Assembly (NCBI GenBank): GCA_023488455.1
Contig: JAMDDV010000019.1
Location: 1 to 24,045 of the forward strand
Origin: Actinomycetota bacterium
GTDB lineage: Bacteria > Actinomycetota > Humimicrobiia > Hakubellales > JAMDDV01
Length of the DNA: 24,045 nt
Direction: 5' to 3'
The notes below the pieces were generated by a model. That model saw only the letters and a program-made list of their open reading frames with translations. It was not told where the DNA came from and ran no database searches. Shown here piece by piece: positions 1 to 7,795 of this stretch. Both the position numbers and the translations under genes were made by a program. Every line of letters starts with the position of its first letter. Within the stretch, counting starts at the first letter, position 1.

Positions 1-254
1 ACATGGGTGAGGAAGCGGTAGCAGTAGGAGCTTGTGCTAACCTATCTAGAGAAGACCTGATAGTGTCCACCCATAGAGGTCATGGCCACTGCATAGCGAA
101 GGGAGCAGACATCAAAGCCATGATGGCGGAGCTCTTAGGTAAGGCCACAGGATACTGCAAGGGCAAGGGCGGCTCTATGCACATCGCTGAGGTAGATGAG
201 TGTTTAATAGTTGGGGTAATGAAAGCAAGGTGCTTTGCACCAAGTCAACGATAG
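1..254 (+). pseudogene. Broken fragment of a 2-oxoacid dehydrogenase E1-alpha gene
   Basis: The translation from position 3 matches the intact E1-alpha protein at 3247-4206 over about 60 residues, roughly three quarters identical. Shared blocks include [21 protein letters not shown] and KGxGGSMHI. The ATG at 3 is probably internal: the intact copy reads [10 protein letters not shown] at this point, and the bases just before the ATG fit the end of a Tyr codon, so the reading frame likely enters from outside the window. Similarity stops abruptly after the SMHI motif near base 186. The remaining residues are unrelated and end at a TAG at 252. The ThDP-binding GDG...NN region is therefore missing and the product cannot be a working E1. 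Its base composition is clearly less AT-rich than the genes that follow. I read it as a remnant of a second E1-alpha copy cut by a recombination or insertion event. Confidence 0.75.
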
Positions 255-327
255 GACACCTTAGTAGAAGGGCGGTCATCGCAAAGCTAACGTATCGAAA
301 TTTAGCTAGAAAGAAGGTAATAGGCAT

Positions 328-1191
328 ATGTTATTAAAATGTATAAGTTATTGGTCTTTAGTAGGAGGACTTGATCAATCAAAACCAATTGATGAAGCAT
401 TTTTTGAATCTAAAAAAGCTAATTTTGATGGAATTGAATTAACAATTGGAGAAGTTGGTATGTTAAATATAAATTACAAACAAAATGAATGTGAAAAGAT
501 AAGACTTTTGGCGGAAAAAATGAATATTTCTCTGAAAACAATAGCAAGCAATATTCTTTTTAAATATTCACTAACTGATAATAATATAAAAGTTAGGAAA
601 AAAGCACTTAAATATCTTAAGAGGATGCTTAAAATAACAAAATGGATAGGTGCAGAAAATCTACTTGTTATTCCTGGTGCAGTAGATATTTACCTTTATA
701 AAGATTATGACAGAGTTCCATATGAGACATGTTTTCGTAGATCAAAAGAAGCTATAAGTGAAGTTTTATCAGAAGCTATCAGTCTAAATATTAATATCTG
801 TATTGAAAACATAGGAAGATTAAATAAATTTCTTTTAAGTCCGATAGAAATGAGAGATTTTATAGATTATTTTGCTTCCGAAAGGATTGGTTCATATTTT
901 GATGTTGGTAATGTTCTATATTCGGATGGATATCCAGAGGATTGGATTAATATACTTGGTAAAAGAATTAAAGCTATACATTTCAAAGATCTCAATTTAA
1001 AGGTAAGCGGATTAAATGGTTTTTGCAATTTTTTTGAAGGAGATGTTAATTGGAAAGCAGTAATGGATGCAATTAGAAAAATAGGTTATAAGGGTACTAT
1101 AACAGCGGAAGTAGGTCCTCAATCAGAAGTGTTATTGAACAATACGTCAAAGGCAATGGATAAGATTTTAGGGAGAGGTAACCATGCTTAA
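328..1191 (+). CDS. Sugar phosphate isomerase/epimerase-like TIM barrel protein
   Basis: The 287-residue protein fits the AP endonuclease 2-like TIM-barrel family, which includes sugar epimerases, IolE/IolI-type inositol enzymes and UlaE. The four expected divalent-metal ligands of the family can be placed: Glu160 in CIENIGR, Asp192 in SYFDVGN, His218 in AIHFKD and Glu261 in TAEVGP. An N-terminal DGIEL strand is also typical. Length is normal for the family. The ATG at 328 is preceded by a purine-rich AAGAAGG about ten bases upstream. The gene overlaps the next one by 8 bases, so the two are surely co-transcribed, and an epimerase beside a Gfo/Idh dehydrogenase is a common sugar or inositol catabolic pairing. 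The coding sequence is very AT-rich. Substrate cannot be assigned; a cytosolic keto-sugar or inosose is plausible. Confidence 0.85.
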   Translation: MLLKCISYWSLVGGLDQSKPIDEAFFESKKANFDGIELTIGEVGMLNINYKQNECEKIRLLAEKMNISLKTIASNILFKYSLTDNNIKVRKKALKYLKRMLKITKWIGAENLLVIPGAVDIYLYKDYDRVPYETCFRRSKEAISEVLSEAISLNINICIENIGRLNKFLLSPIEMRDFIDYFASERIGSYFDVGNVLYSDGYPEDWINILGKRIKAIHFKDLNLKVSGLNGFCNFFEGDVNWKAVMDAIRKIGYKGTITAEVGPQSEVLLNNTSKAMDKILGRGNHA

Positions 1192-2203
1192 AGTAGGAAT
1201 AGTAGGTTTTGGAAATATGGGAGCTTTGCACTTAAATAATTATTTAACAAATTATAACTGTAAAGTTATTGCCCTTTGTGATTTGGAAGATGAAAGGATT
1301 AGTGGAGAGAAATTTTTTTCTGAAAATATAAAAACTTCCAATATTACAAAATTAAACTTTGGGAGTTTCAGGAAATATAACGACATAGATGCAATTATAA
1401 ATGATAAAGATATAGATATTATAGATATATGTCTACCTGCATACTTGAATGCAGAAGTTGCTATAAAAGCTATGAAGGCAGGCAAACATGTTATATGTGA
1501 AAAACCGATGGCTAATACTCTAAAGGAAGCTAAACAAATGTTAGATACTGCCAGGGAAGAAAAAGTGATTTTAATGATTGCACAACATGTTAGATTCCAG
1601 ATTGAAAATATATATTTAAAGAATATTATAAAAAGTGAGAGATTGGGTAAGTTAAACAGCTTATTATTATCAAGAATTGGTCCTATCCCCCTATATTCTT
1701 GGGAAAATTGGCTACTGGATGAAAAAAAGAGTGGCGGTGCAATACTAAATGCTCATATTCATGATACTGATTTTATTGTTAGTTTATTTGGTAAACCACA
1801 AAAGGTATTTACTGTAGGAGTATATTCAAAAGACACAGGAGGCTTTTCTCATATTATAACTCAATATCTTTATCCTGATATTCCGATTATTACATCGGTT
1901 GGAGGGTGGATGATGCCGGATTCGTTTGAATGGAAAGTATCCTATAATGCTATATTTGAAAAGGGGGTTTTATATTATGACAATCATTTAAACCCTAATT
2001 TAATAGAGTTTACAGATAAAAAAAGATTGACTATAGAACATCGTTTTATTCAAGATGGATATAAGGGCGAAATAGATTATTTTATTGATTGTGTAAAGAA
2101 TAATAAATGGCCTGCAGAATGCTCGCCAGAATCTACTTATGAATCTTTGCAGGTAGTATTTGACGAAATAAATTTTGTTAATAATTTAAGAAATGAATCA
2201 TAA
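1184..2203 (+). CDS. Gfo/Idh/MocA family NAD(P)-dependent oxidoreductase
   Basis: The 339-residue protein begins with the Rossmann dinucleotide motif GFGNMG (residues 8-13). It has the family's CEKPMA block with the Lys at 107, which normally contributes to catalysis. Further on, GGAILNAHIHDTD (about residues 184-196) supplies the catalytic histidine region (His193, Asp196). Members oxidise or reduce hydroxyl groups of sugars, inositols or their phosphates using NAD(P). It overlaps the upstream epimerase gene by 8 bases, a sign of translational coupling, and shares its strong AT bias. It ends 35 bases from the convergent E1-beta gene, with no obvious strong terminator between. Family assignment is firm; substrate is unknown. 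Confidence 0.9.
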   Translation: MLKVGIVGFGNMGALHLNNYLTNYNCKVIALCDLEDERISGEKFFSENIKTSNITKLNFGSFRKYNDIDAIINDKDIDIIDICLPAYLNAEVAIKAMKAGKHVICEKPMANTLKEAKQMLDTAREEKVILMIAQHVRFQIENIYLKNIIKSERLGKLNSLLLSRIGPIPLYSWENWLLDEKKSGGAILNAHIHDTDFIVSLFGKPQKVFTVGVYSKDTGGFSHIITQYLYPDIPIITSVGGWMMPDSFEWKVSYNAIFEKGVLYYDNHLNPNLIEFTDKKRLTIEHRFIQDGYKGEIDYFIDCVKNNKWPAECSPESTYESLQVVFDEINFVNNLRNES

Positions 2204-2238
2204 AATAAGTCAGTTAAATTAAACAAATAATTTTGAAA

Positions 2239-3213
2239 CTATATATTCATCATCTCTTCTATTATCTGAATCATGTCTTCTTCTTGAGGTAAAACAGCAC
2301 TTTCTAAAATTGGCGCAAAGGGCATTGGACAATCTTTCTCTGCAACCCTATATATTGGACAATCTAGATATTTAAAGGCTAGTTCATAAATTTTCGCGAC
2401 TATTTCAGTTCCAGCTCCACTACTCTTTGTTCCATCATAGGCAATTAAGACCTTGCCAGTCTTTTTTACAGAATTAATTATGGTTTCAATATCTAAAGGT
2501 ACTAATGAAATCGGATCAACAACTTCTATACTAATACCTCTGTCCTCCATTTTTTTAGCAACATTCAAGCTTTTAATAACCATCTGTGAGATTGCAACTA
2601 TGGTAATATCTTCACCTTTTTTCTTGACATCCGCCTTTCCAATTGGAATAAAATATTCTTTTTCAGGAACTTCACCTTTATTGTTATAAAGCAATAAATA
2701 TTCAAAGATTAAGATGGGATTATCATCTCTAATAGCTGATTTAAATATCCCCTTGACATCATATGGAGTTGAAGGACAAACTATTTTTAATCCTGGTATG
2801 CTCATAAACATTGCCATAAGACATTGAGAATGCTGCGCGGCTTGTGATCTACCACCCATTGGCATCCTTATTGTTATAGGAAGTTTATATTGTCCACCTG
2901 ACATATAATTTAATTTTGCCATTTGATTTACTAGCTGATCGCCTGCAATCAATAAAAAATCATCAAACATAAATTCTGCAATTGGCCTACACCCAACTAA
3001 TGATGAACCAATAGCAAGTCCAGCGATGGCTACTTCTGAAATAGGGGTATTTTTAACCCTCTCTGGACCAAATTCATTTAATAATCCTTTTGTAGCTCCA
3101 AAAGGTCCACCATGTTCAGCGATATCTTCACCGAATGCAATTATATTTTTATCTCTTCTCATCTCTTCCTTATATGCTTCATTTATTGCTTCCCTAAATG
3201 TAATCTCTCTCAA
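2239..3213 (-). CDS. Thiamine-dependent 2-oxoacid/acetoin dehydrogenase E1 component, beta subunit
   Basis: This 324-residue protein has the transketolase-like pyrimidine-binding domain (residues about 1-190) and C-terminal transketolase domain of E1-beta subunits. GEDIAEHGGPFGATKGL follows the N-terminal region. Glu60 in ISEVAIAG is the likely glutamate that activates the ThDP aminopyrimidine, and His128 lies in the conserved QAAQHSQ segment. Translation starts at TTG (3213), placed five bases after a perfect AGGAGG; no ATG fits as well. The E1-alpha gene lies immediately upstream with a 33-base gap, so the alpha2beta2 E1 is encoded as a unit. No E2 acyltransferase or E3 dihydrolipoyl dehydrogenase gene is visible here. 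Acetoin, pyruvate or branched-chain oxoacid specificity cannot be told apart. Confidence 0.9.
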   Translation of the reverse strand: MREITFREAINEAYKEEMRRDKNIIAFGEDIAEHGGPFGATKGLLNEFGPERVKNTPISEVAIAGLAIGSSLVGCRPIAEFMFDDFLLIAGDQLVNQMAKLNYMSGGQYKLPITIRMPMGGRSQAAQHSQCLMAMFMSIPGLKIVCPSTPYDVKGIFKSAIRDDNPILIFEYLLLYNNKGEVPEKEYFIPIGKADVKKKGEDITIVAISQMVIKSLNVAKKMEDRGISIEVVDPISLVPLDIETIINSVKKTGKVLIAYDGTKSSGAGTEIVAKIYELAFKYLDCPIYRVAEKDCPMPFAPILESAVLPQEEDMIQIIEEMMNI

Positions 3214-3246
3214 TTTCTCCTCCTAGTATTAACAGAAAAAAGGACA

Positions 3247-4206
3247 TCACTGTAAATAATAAACATTATCCATGACATCTTCTTTTAAAGGATTGGGGCT
3301 TGATCTTGCGAATTCAACAGCTTCCTCTATCTCTGCTGAAACCTCTTTCCTGATATTATCAATTTCTGAAATTGTTAGGATATCTTCATTAGTTAATTTA
3401 TTTTCAAGTTTTGAAATTGGATCCCTTTTTTTCCACTCATTAATCTCTTCTCTTGTTCTATATACTTCAGGATCACCCACCCAATGTCCATCATACCTAT
3501 AAGTTTTTGCTTCAACTAAAGCTGGCCCTCCCCCATTTCTGGTGTCATTAACTACTTTATTAACTTTTTGATATACATCTATTACATCCATTCCATCAAC
3601 CATTACACCTAGAATATTGTATGACTTGGATCTATCTGCAATATTTTCAATATTAAATTGTTTTTTGAAAGGATTTGTTTCAGCATAAAAATTATTTTCA
3701 CATACATAAATTACAGGTAGTTTCCATATCGATGCTATGTTTAGCGATTCATGAAACCCACCCTGATTGGCGGCTCCGTCACCAAAAAATGAAACGACTA
3801 CTCTCCCATTATTAAGGTATTTGCAACCAAATGCAGCTCCTGTAGCAATTGGAATTCCTCCTCCAACAATACCGTTAGCTCCTAATATTCCTACTGAAGC
3901 ATCTGTGATATGCATTGAGCCACCTCTTCCTTTGCAGCAGCCCGTTTCTTTCCCATATAATTCAGCCATCATATTTTTCACATTTACTCCTTTTGCTATA
4001 CAATGGCCGTGCCCCCTATGAGTAGATGTTATATAATCTTCTTTTGTGAGATTTAAACATACTCCAACCGCTACTGCTTCCTCACCTAAATAACTATGAA
4101 TCCAGCCAGGAAGCTCCCCTGCCTTAAATAACTCTATTACTCTCTCTTCGAAAATTCTTATTGTGAGCATAGTTTTCAAAAACTTTACCAATAATTCCTT
4201 ATTCAT
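3247..4206 (-). CDS. Thiamine-dependent 2-oxoacid/acetoin dehydrogenase E1 component, alpha subunit
   Basis: The 319-residue protein carries the ThDP/Mg2+ motif GDGAANQG (GDG at 142-144) ending about 27 residues later in ENN (Asn171, Asn172). It also has the conserved STHRGHGH histidine cluster (residues 62-68) and the GSMHI segment of E1-alpha subunits. Length is right for the short acetoin dehydrogenase or pyruvate dehydrogenase type. It partners with the downstream beta subunit to decarboxylate a 2-oxoacid or cleave a diketone-like substrate and pass the acyl group to a lipoyl E2. The ATG at 4206 follows a GAGG about seven bases upstream. A diverged, truncated relative of the same subunit lies at 1-186. 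The gap of about 185 bases to the permease gene suggests its own promoter, although I see no convincing hexamers there. Confidence 0.92.
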   Translation of the reverse strand: MNKELLVKFLKTMLTIRIFEERVIELFKAGELPGWIHSYLGEEAVAVGVCLNLTKEDYITSTHRGHGHCIAKGVNVKNMMAELYGKETGCCKGRGGSMHITDASVGILGANGIVGGGIPIATGAAFGCKYLNNGRVVVSFFGDGAANQGGFHESLNIASIWKLPVIYVCENNFYAETNPFKKQFNIENIADRSKSYNILGVMVDGMDVIDVYQKVNKVVNDTRNGGGPALVEAKTYRYDGHWVGDPEVYRTREEINEWKKRDPISKLENKLTNEDILTISEIDNIRKEVSAEIEEAVEFARSSPNPLKEDVMDNVYYLQ

Positions 4207-4390
4207 ATTTCAACCTCATACTTTTTTTCTACTAATGATGGTAATGTAATTTCATCTCACTTTATGGGGAAAATTTCTAGAAAAAATCATTTCTGGTGCA
4301 ACCTAATTAGTGTCCCTATGTTCGAGCTTACAAATCTTAACATATCCTAGTACTCCCAAACTGTTTACTTTTTAATTATCTAAAAAGAAC

Positions 4391-5275
4391 TTACATCTTC
4401 ATGCCTGAAAGAATCATGCCCTTCACAAACAACTTCTGAGCAAGCATGAATACTATAATATTCGGTATCAATGCTATAAAGGAAGCAGCCATCAATAGTT
4501 GAGGGAGAGGTGGGCCGGCACCACTACCAGCGGCCACTGGCGTTGAGTAAAGCATCAAACCTAGAGCCACAGTATATTTTGACTGTGTATTAAGAACAAT
4601 CAGTGGTAGAAAAAAATCATTCCAATGAAACATAAAAGCAAAAACAGCAACTGTTGCCAAGGCCGGCTTCGAAAGTGGAAGGATTATACGCCATAATATC
4701 CCCAAATAGCTACATCCATCAATACGGGCGGCATCTTCAAGCTCTTTTGGGATACTCATAAAGAATTGGCGTAATAGAAAAATAAAAAAAGCATTACCGA
4801 AAAAAGATGGTATGATTAAAGGGAACCAAGTATCAATCCAATGTAAAGACTTAAAAATAACAAATAATGGCACTATTAGAACTTGTAAAGGGATCACCAT
4901 CGTAGCGACTATTATAATAAGAATGACATTTGTGCCTCGCACTCTAAAGCGAGCAAGACCATAGGCTACAAGACTACAAGATAAAATATATCCAATAATA
5001 TTTGAAACAGTTATTATAGTGGAATTCAAAAAAAACATGGCAAACGGGAACTTCTGCATAACTTGAATATAATTACTCCATATGACAGGGTGAGGAATAA
5101 ATTGGGGAGGAAAAGTAAATATTGCCTCACGAGTTTTCAGAGATGAAGAAATCATCCAAAAAAATGGAATAAGAAAAAGCAGAGCCAATGATGTAAGGAC
5201 AAAATACAGTACTATTTTCTTAATTACCCAGCGATATTTACGATTTAATCGAAAACCATTGAGCAAGACTGCCAT
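4391..5275 (-). CDS. CUT1 carbohydrate ABC transporter permease, MalG-like
   Basis: A 294-residue inner-membrane protein with about six hydrophobic segments, the first at residues 20-42. The cytoplasmic EAA loop, ELEDAARIDGCS followed by ILPLSKP at about 180-204, docks onto the transporter ATPase and is typical of MalG-type permeases. The start ATG lies 6 bases after the MalF-like gene's stop, and its Shine-Dalgarno GAGGAG is formed by the last codons of that gene, so translation is probably coupled. Together with the MalF-like permease and the lipoprotein upstream it forms an importer for a sugar or oligosaccharide. No ATP-binding subunit is present here; many CUT1 systems share an MsmX-like ATPase encoded elsewhere. 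Confidence 0.93.
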   Translation of the reverse strand: MAVLLNGFRLNRKYRWVIKKIVLYFVLTSLALLFLIPFFWMISSSLKTREAIFTFPPQFIPHPVIWSNYIQVMQKFPFAMFFLNSTIITVSNIIGYILSCSLVAYGLARFRVRGTNVILIIIVATMVIPLQVLIVPLFVIFKSLHWIDTWFPLIIPSFFGNAFFIFLLRQFFMSIPKELEDAARIDGCSYLGILWRIILPLSKPALATVAVFAFMFHWNDFFLPLIVLNTQSKYTVALGLMLYSTPVAAGSGAGPPLPQLLMAASFIALIPNIIVFMLAQKLFVKGMILSGMKM

Positions 5276-5281
5276 TAGTAA

Positions 5282-6214
5282 TTAAATCTCCTCAGATTCA
5301 TAGTAGACCCAACGAGTACTAGTCTTAAAAATGATGATACTTATGACAAGAATAATTATTAACATGACCCAAGCCAGAGCTGAAGCATAGCCCATCTTCC
5401 CAAACGAAAAAGCATTTTTGTACAGGTAGAATAGATAAAAAAGAGTTGCATTGTTTGGTCCTCCCATGGTCATAACATAGACTTGAGTAAAGATTTGAAA
5501 AGAGCTGATAATACCTATTATGAGATTGAAAAGTATTATTGGTGAGAGCATTGGTATGGTAACATTCCAACTCTTAGCCCACCAACCAGCTCCATCTACT
5601 TCAGCTGCTTCGTAAAGCTCCTGTGGAATATTCTGTAAGCCTGCGAGAAATATTACCATGTAAGTGCCACACCCCCACAAGCTCATAATTATGATTGAAG
5701 GAAGAGCCCAAACCTCACTTGAAAGCCAACCTGGTCCTTGTATTCCGATAAGATTTAATATGTAGTTGATGAAACCAAACTCTCTGTTGTACATCCAAGC
5801 CCAAAGGTTAGCTACTGCTACACCAGATAATATAATAGCTGGAATATAGAATATACCGCGAAACACACTTACTCCCCGAACACTTTGATTCAAAAGAACA
5901 GCTAAAAACAAGGATATAGCTAGACTTAGTGGTATACTTATAGCCCCATAAGTAAGAGTAACCTTTAGTGACTGCCAAAAAAGTCGGTCATGACCCATGG
6001 ATACAAAATTCTGGATACCAATCCATTTGGGAGGTGAAATGAGATCCCACTCTGTGAAAGCAAAAAAAGCGGATGCGAAAAAGGGGCCAACCATAAAAAA
6101 CACAAAACCTAGGATCCAAGGAGAGGCAAAAAGATAAAAAGCAATAACCTTCTGACGATTCATTCTCGATGTTCTGCTCTTCAATCTACACTCAGTATTT
6201 TGTTCTTCTACCAT
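5282..6214 (-). CDS. CUT1 carbohydrate ABC transporter permease, MalF-like
   Basis: The 310-residue protein has a hydrophilic N-terminal tail, a first membrane helix at about 25-50 (YLFASPWILGFVFF) and further helices typical of short MalF/UgpA-type permeases. The EAA loop ELYEAAEVDGAGWW...IPMLSP lies at about 199-225. The segment ITFxWD-like FTEWDL after the first helix is also common in this family. It lies between the solute-binding lipoprotein gene upstream and the MalG-like gene downstream, in one transcriptional unit. A strong intercistronic stem-loop precedes it. No strong Shine-Dalgarno is seen before the ATG at 6214. Specificity is not predictable from the permease. Confidence 0.93.
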   Translation of the reverse strand: MVEEQNTECRLKSRTSRMNRQKVIAFYLFASPWILGFVFFMVGPFFASAFFAFTEWDLISPPKWIGIQNFVSMGHDRLFWQSLKVTLTYGAISIPLSLAISLFLAVLLNQSVRGVSVFRGIFYIPAIILSGVAVANLWAWMYNREFGFINYILNLIGIQGPGWLSSEVWALPSIIIMSLWGCGTYMVIFLAGLQNIPQELYEAAEVDGAGWWAKSWNVTIPMLSPIILFNLIIGIISSFQIFTQVYVMTMGGPNNATLFYLFYLYKNAFSFGKMGYASALAWVMLIIILVISIIIFKTSTRWVYYESEEI

Positions 6215-6241
6215 TGGTCTAATGTGACTTTCTCTGCTTTC

Positions 6242-6282
6242 TAAGAATCTGGCACAATCTATATTTTTGTGCCAGATTCTTA
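6242..6282 (-). other. Intercistronic stem-loop between binding protein and permease genes
   Basis: A perfect 16-bp inverted repeat (arms 6242-6257 and 6267-6282; outer sequence TAAGAATCTGGCACAA) encloses a 9-base loop. It lies 16 bases past the stop of the solute-binding protein gene and 27 bases before the first permease. In the minus-strand transcript it is not followed by a U run, so it is unlikely to be a full intrinsic terminator. Placement matches structures that protect the 3' end of binding-protein mRNA and reduce expression of the permeases relative to the binding protein. On the plus strand the stem is followed by T-rich sequence, but no plus-strand gene ends here. Confidence 0.8.
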
Positions 6283-6297
6283 TTTTTATTCTTATCT

Positions 6298-7680
6298 CTA
6301 CTTCAGAAGTTCATTACCTCTTTCTGTCAGATTTTTACCTGTCTCCTCAGGAGTCTGCTTGTTATTTACGAGTTTATCAATTTCCTCAGGCCAAACCTGT
6401 TCCTGTATCTGCTTAAATTTTTCCGTTAGGATGTACCCTTGATAAGTCTTACCTTCCAAGAGTTGTGCACTTACCAATAAATGTTCAGGCATTCCTGGTA
6501 TACCAGTCCATGGAGTGTTTGGTTCCCAGAGTTCTTTGTTTATTGGTACATATAAAGCAGATCCGGCTTGGAGATTTTGAACTTGTTCGGTAAGATAAAA
6601 TCTTATGAAAGCCTTGGCTGCTTCAGGGTATTTGGTACTTTTCATAATAAGATAACTTCCAGCTGCTACTATAATTTGGCTAGGTCCTGTGTTATCAGGT
6701 GGGGAGGCGATGTCCCATTTAAAATCCTTAATGTCCTTCCGCCAGGAATTAGACCATGTTCCTGTAACTTCCATAGCTGCAATATTACCCTCCCATGGTT
6801 GAGCACCAAGCGCTGCGGCTACATCTGGAGTCGGAGTAATCTTATATTTATATATCGTGTCCTGCATAAACCTAAGTGCATTAATTGCTTCGGGGCTATC
6901 AAGCAAAAATTTGGTTGGTTTGTTGTTGTCGTCAGTGAGCTTTCCGCCAAAGGAATAGATCAGATGAGTCCAGACCCACCACCATGGGTTAAGAGTAAAG
7001 CCCCATTGGTCTATCTTGCCATCATTATTTGTGTCTTGAGTGAGTTTCTGGGCAGCATTAACAAAATCGTCCCAAGTCCATGGTTTATTTGGATCTTCGC
7101 TTGGATAAGGAATACCTGCTTTGTCAAACATATCTTTATTGTAGTAAAGAGCGTTCGAAACCGATCCATAAGGCATTCCCCATTTATGACCTTCAAAATT
7201 CCAGGTATCAAATACATTTGTAAGGAACTTTGTTGAATCACTCAGTTCAGGATACTCTTTAAACACGTCATCTAAGGGCGTAACAAGTCCTGCTTTGACC
7301 CAGGGGAAAGCCCAATCTATAGTTGCGTGTGCTAAATCAGGGGGAGTACCCGCTGCCACCATCGTTTGGAATTTGGTTAAATACTGATCACCTGGGATTA
7401 CAATTAAATCGACTGTAACTCCAGGATACGCATCCATAAACATCTTCACTGCCATTCGCTCGATTGCTTCTTGAGTTGGTGCTGCCCACGTTATAACTGT
7501 TAACTTACCTTTTAGTTCTTTCTTTTCTGTGGTGGTAGTAACAGTTTCAGTTGTGGTCTCTTTAGCAACAGTCTCTGTTGTTACCTTTTCTGCTACAGTA
7601 GGAACTTTACATCCAGTGAATCCTGTTAACATACTTCCAACCAATATACCAATTAACAATACCCTAATTGCGTTTTTCAT
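6298..7680 (-). CDS. Extracellular sugar-binding lipoprotein of the ABC importer (family 1 solute-binding protein)
   Basis: Starting at the ATG at 7680 gives 460 residues. This start has a perfect AGGAGG five bases upstream and opens directly into a signal peptide (MKNAIR, hydrophobic stretch, then GFTGC). Cys24 is the probable lipidation site, although the lipobox FTGC is not ideal. A Thr/Glu-rich linker of about 30 residues follows, then the binding domain beginning KGKLTVITWAAP. A Ca2+-loop-like DTNNDGKIDQWGF starts near residue 216, and Trp-rich stretches such as NPWWWVW may line the ligand site. It would capture the substrate outside the membrane for the two permeases downstream. The same frame is open up to 7812, but that extension is basic, lacks a start site and would bury the signal peptide, so I left it out. 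Confidence 0.92.
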   Translation of the reverse strand: MKNAIRVLLIGILVGSMLTGFTGCKVPTVAEKVTTETVAKETTTETVTTTTEKKELKGKLTVITWAAPTQEAIERMAVKMFMDAYPGVTVDLIVIPGDQYLTKFQTMVAAGTPPDLAHATIDWAFPWVKAGLVTPLDDVFKEYPELSDSTKFLTNVFDTWNFEGHKWGMPYGSVSNALYYNKDMFDKAGIPYPSEDPNKPWTWDDFVNAAQKLTQDTNNDGKIDQWGFTLNPWWWVWTHLIYSFGGKLTDDNNKPTKFLLDSPEAINALRFMQDTIYKYKITPTPDVAAALGAQPWEGNIAAMEVTGTWSNSWRKDIKDFKWDIASPPDNTGPSQIIVAAGSYLIMKSTKYPEAAKAFIRFYLTEQVQNLQAGSALYVPINKELWEPNTPWTGIPGMPEHLLVSAQLLEGKTYQGYILTEKFKQIQEQVWPEEIDKLVNNKQTPEETGKNLTERGNELLK

Positions 7681-7709
7681 TTTTCCTCCTTTCTTTATTT
7701 TTGTTAACT

Positions 7710-7762
7710 GAGAATATAGCGTTTTTCTAGGTTCTGAATTAAGGATCTTTACGCTTATTCTC
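7710..7762 (-). promoter_or_regulatory. Imperfect inverted repeat in the leader of the binding-protein gene
   Basis: Arms at 7710-7722 (GAGAATATAGCGT) and 7751-7762 (ACGCTTATTCTC) pair over 12 bp with one bulged base, enclosing a loop of about 28 bases. It lies in the 115-base gap between the LacI-type regulator and the binding-protein gene, about 30 bases before the latter's start. No U run follows directly. It could be an mRNA structure that tunes expression between regulator and transporter, or a protein-binding site. It does not resemble the operator at 8817-8840. Confidence 0.45.
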
Positions 7763-7795
7763 AATACTCGTCTTATTCTTTTCATCACCCCTTTC

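Noticed and set aside
186..327. Possible insertion sequence end or transposon remnant next to the E1-alpha fragment
   Set aside because: A small GGTGC/GCACC inverted repeat is present, but no transposase, target duplication or matching second end was found.
4207..4390. Promoter or terminator between the permease and E1-alpha genes
   Set aside because: The region is AT-rich but no hexamer pair with proper spacing or convincing hairpin was found.
6568..7236. Open frame of 222 codons on the plus strand inside the binding-protein gene
   Set aside because: It is antisense to a well-supported gene and its Cys/Trp/Ile-rich translation resembles no protein family.
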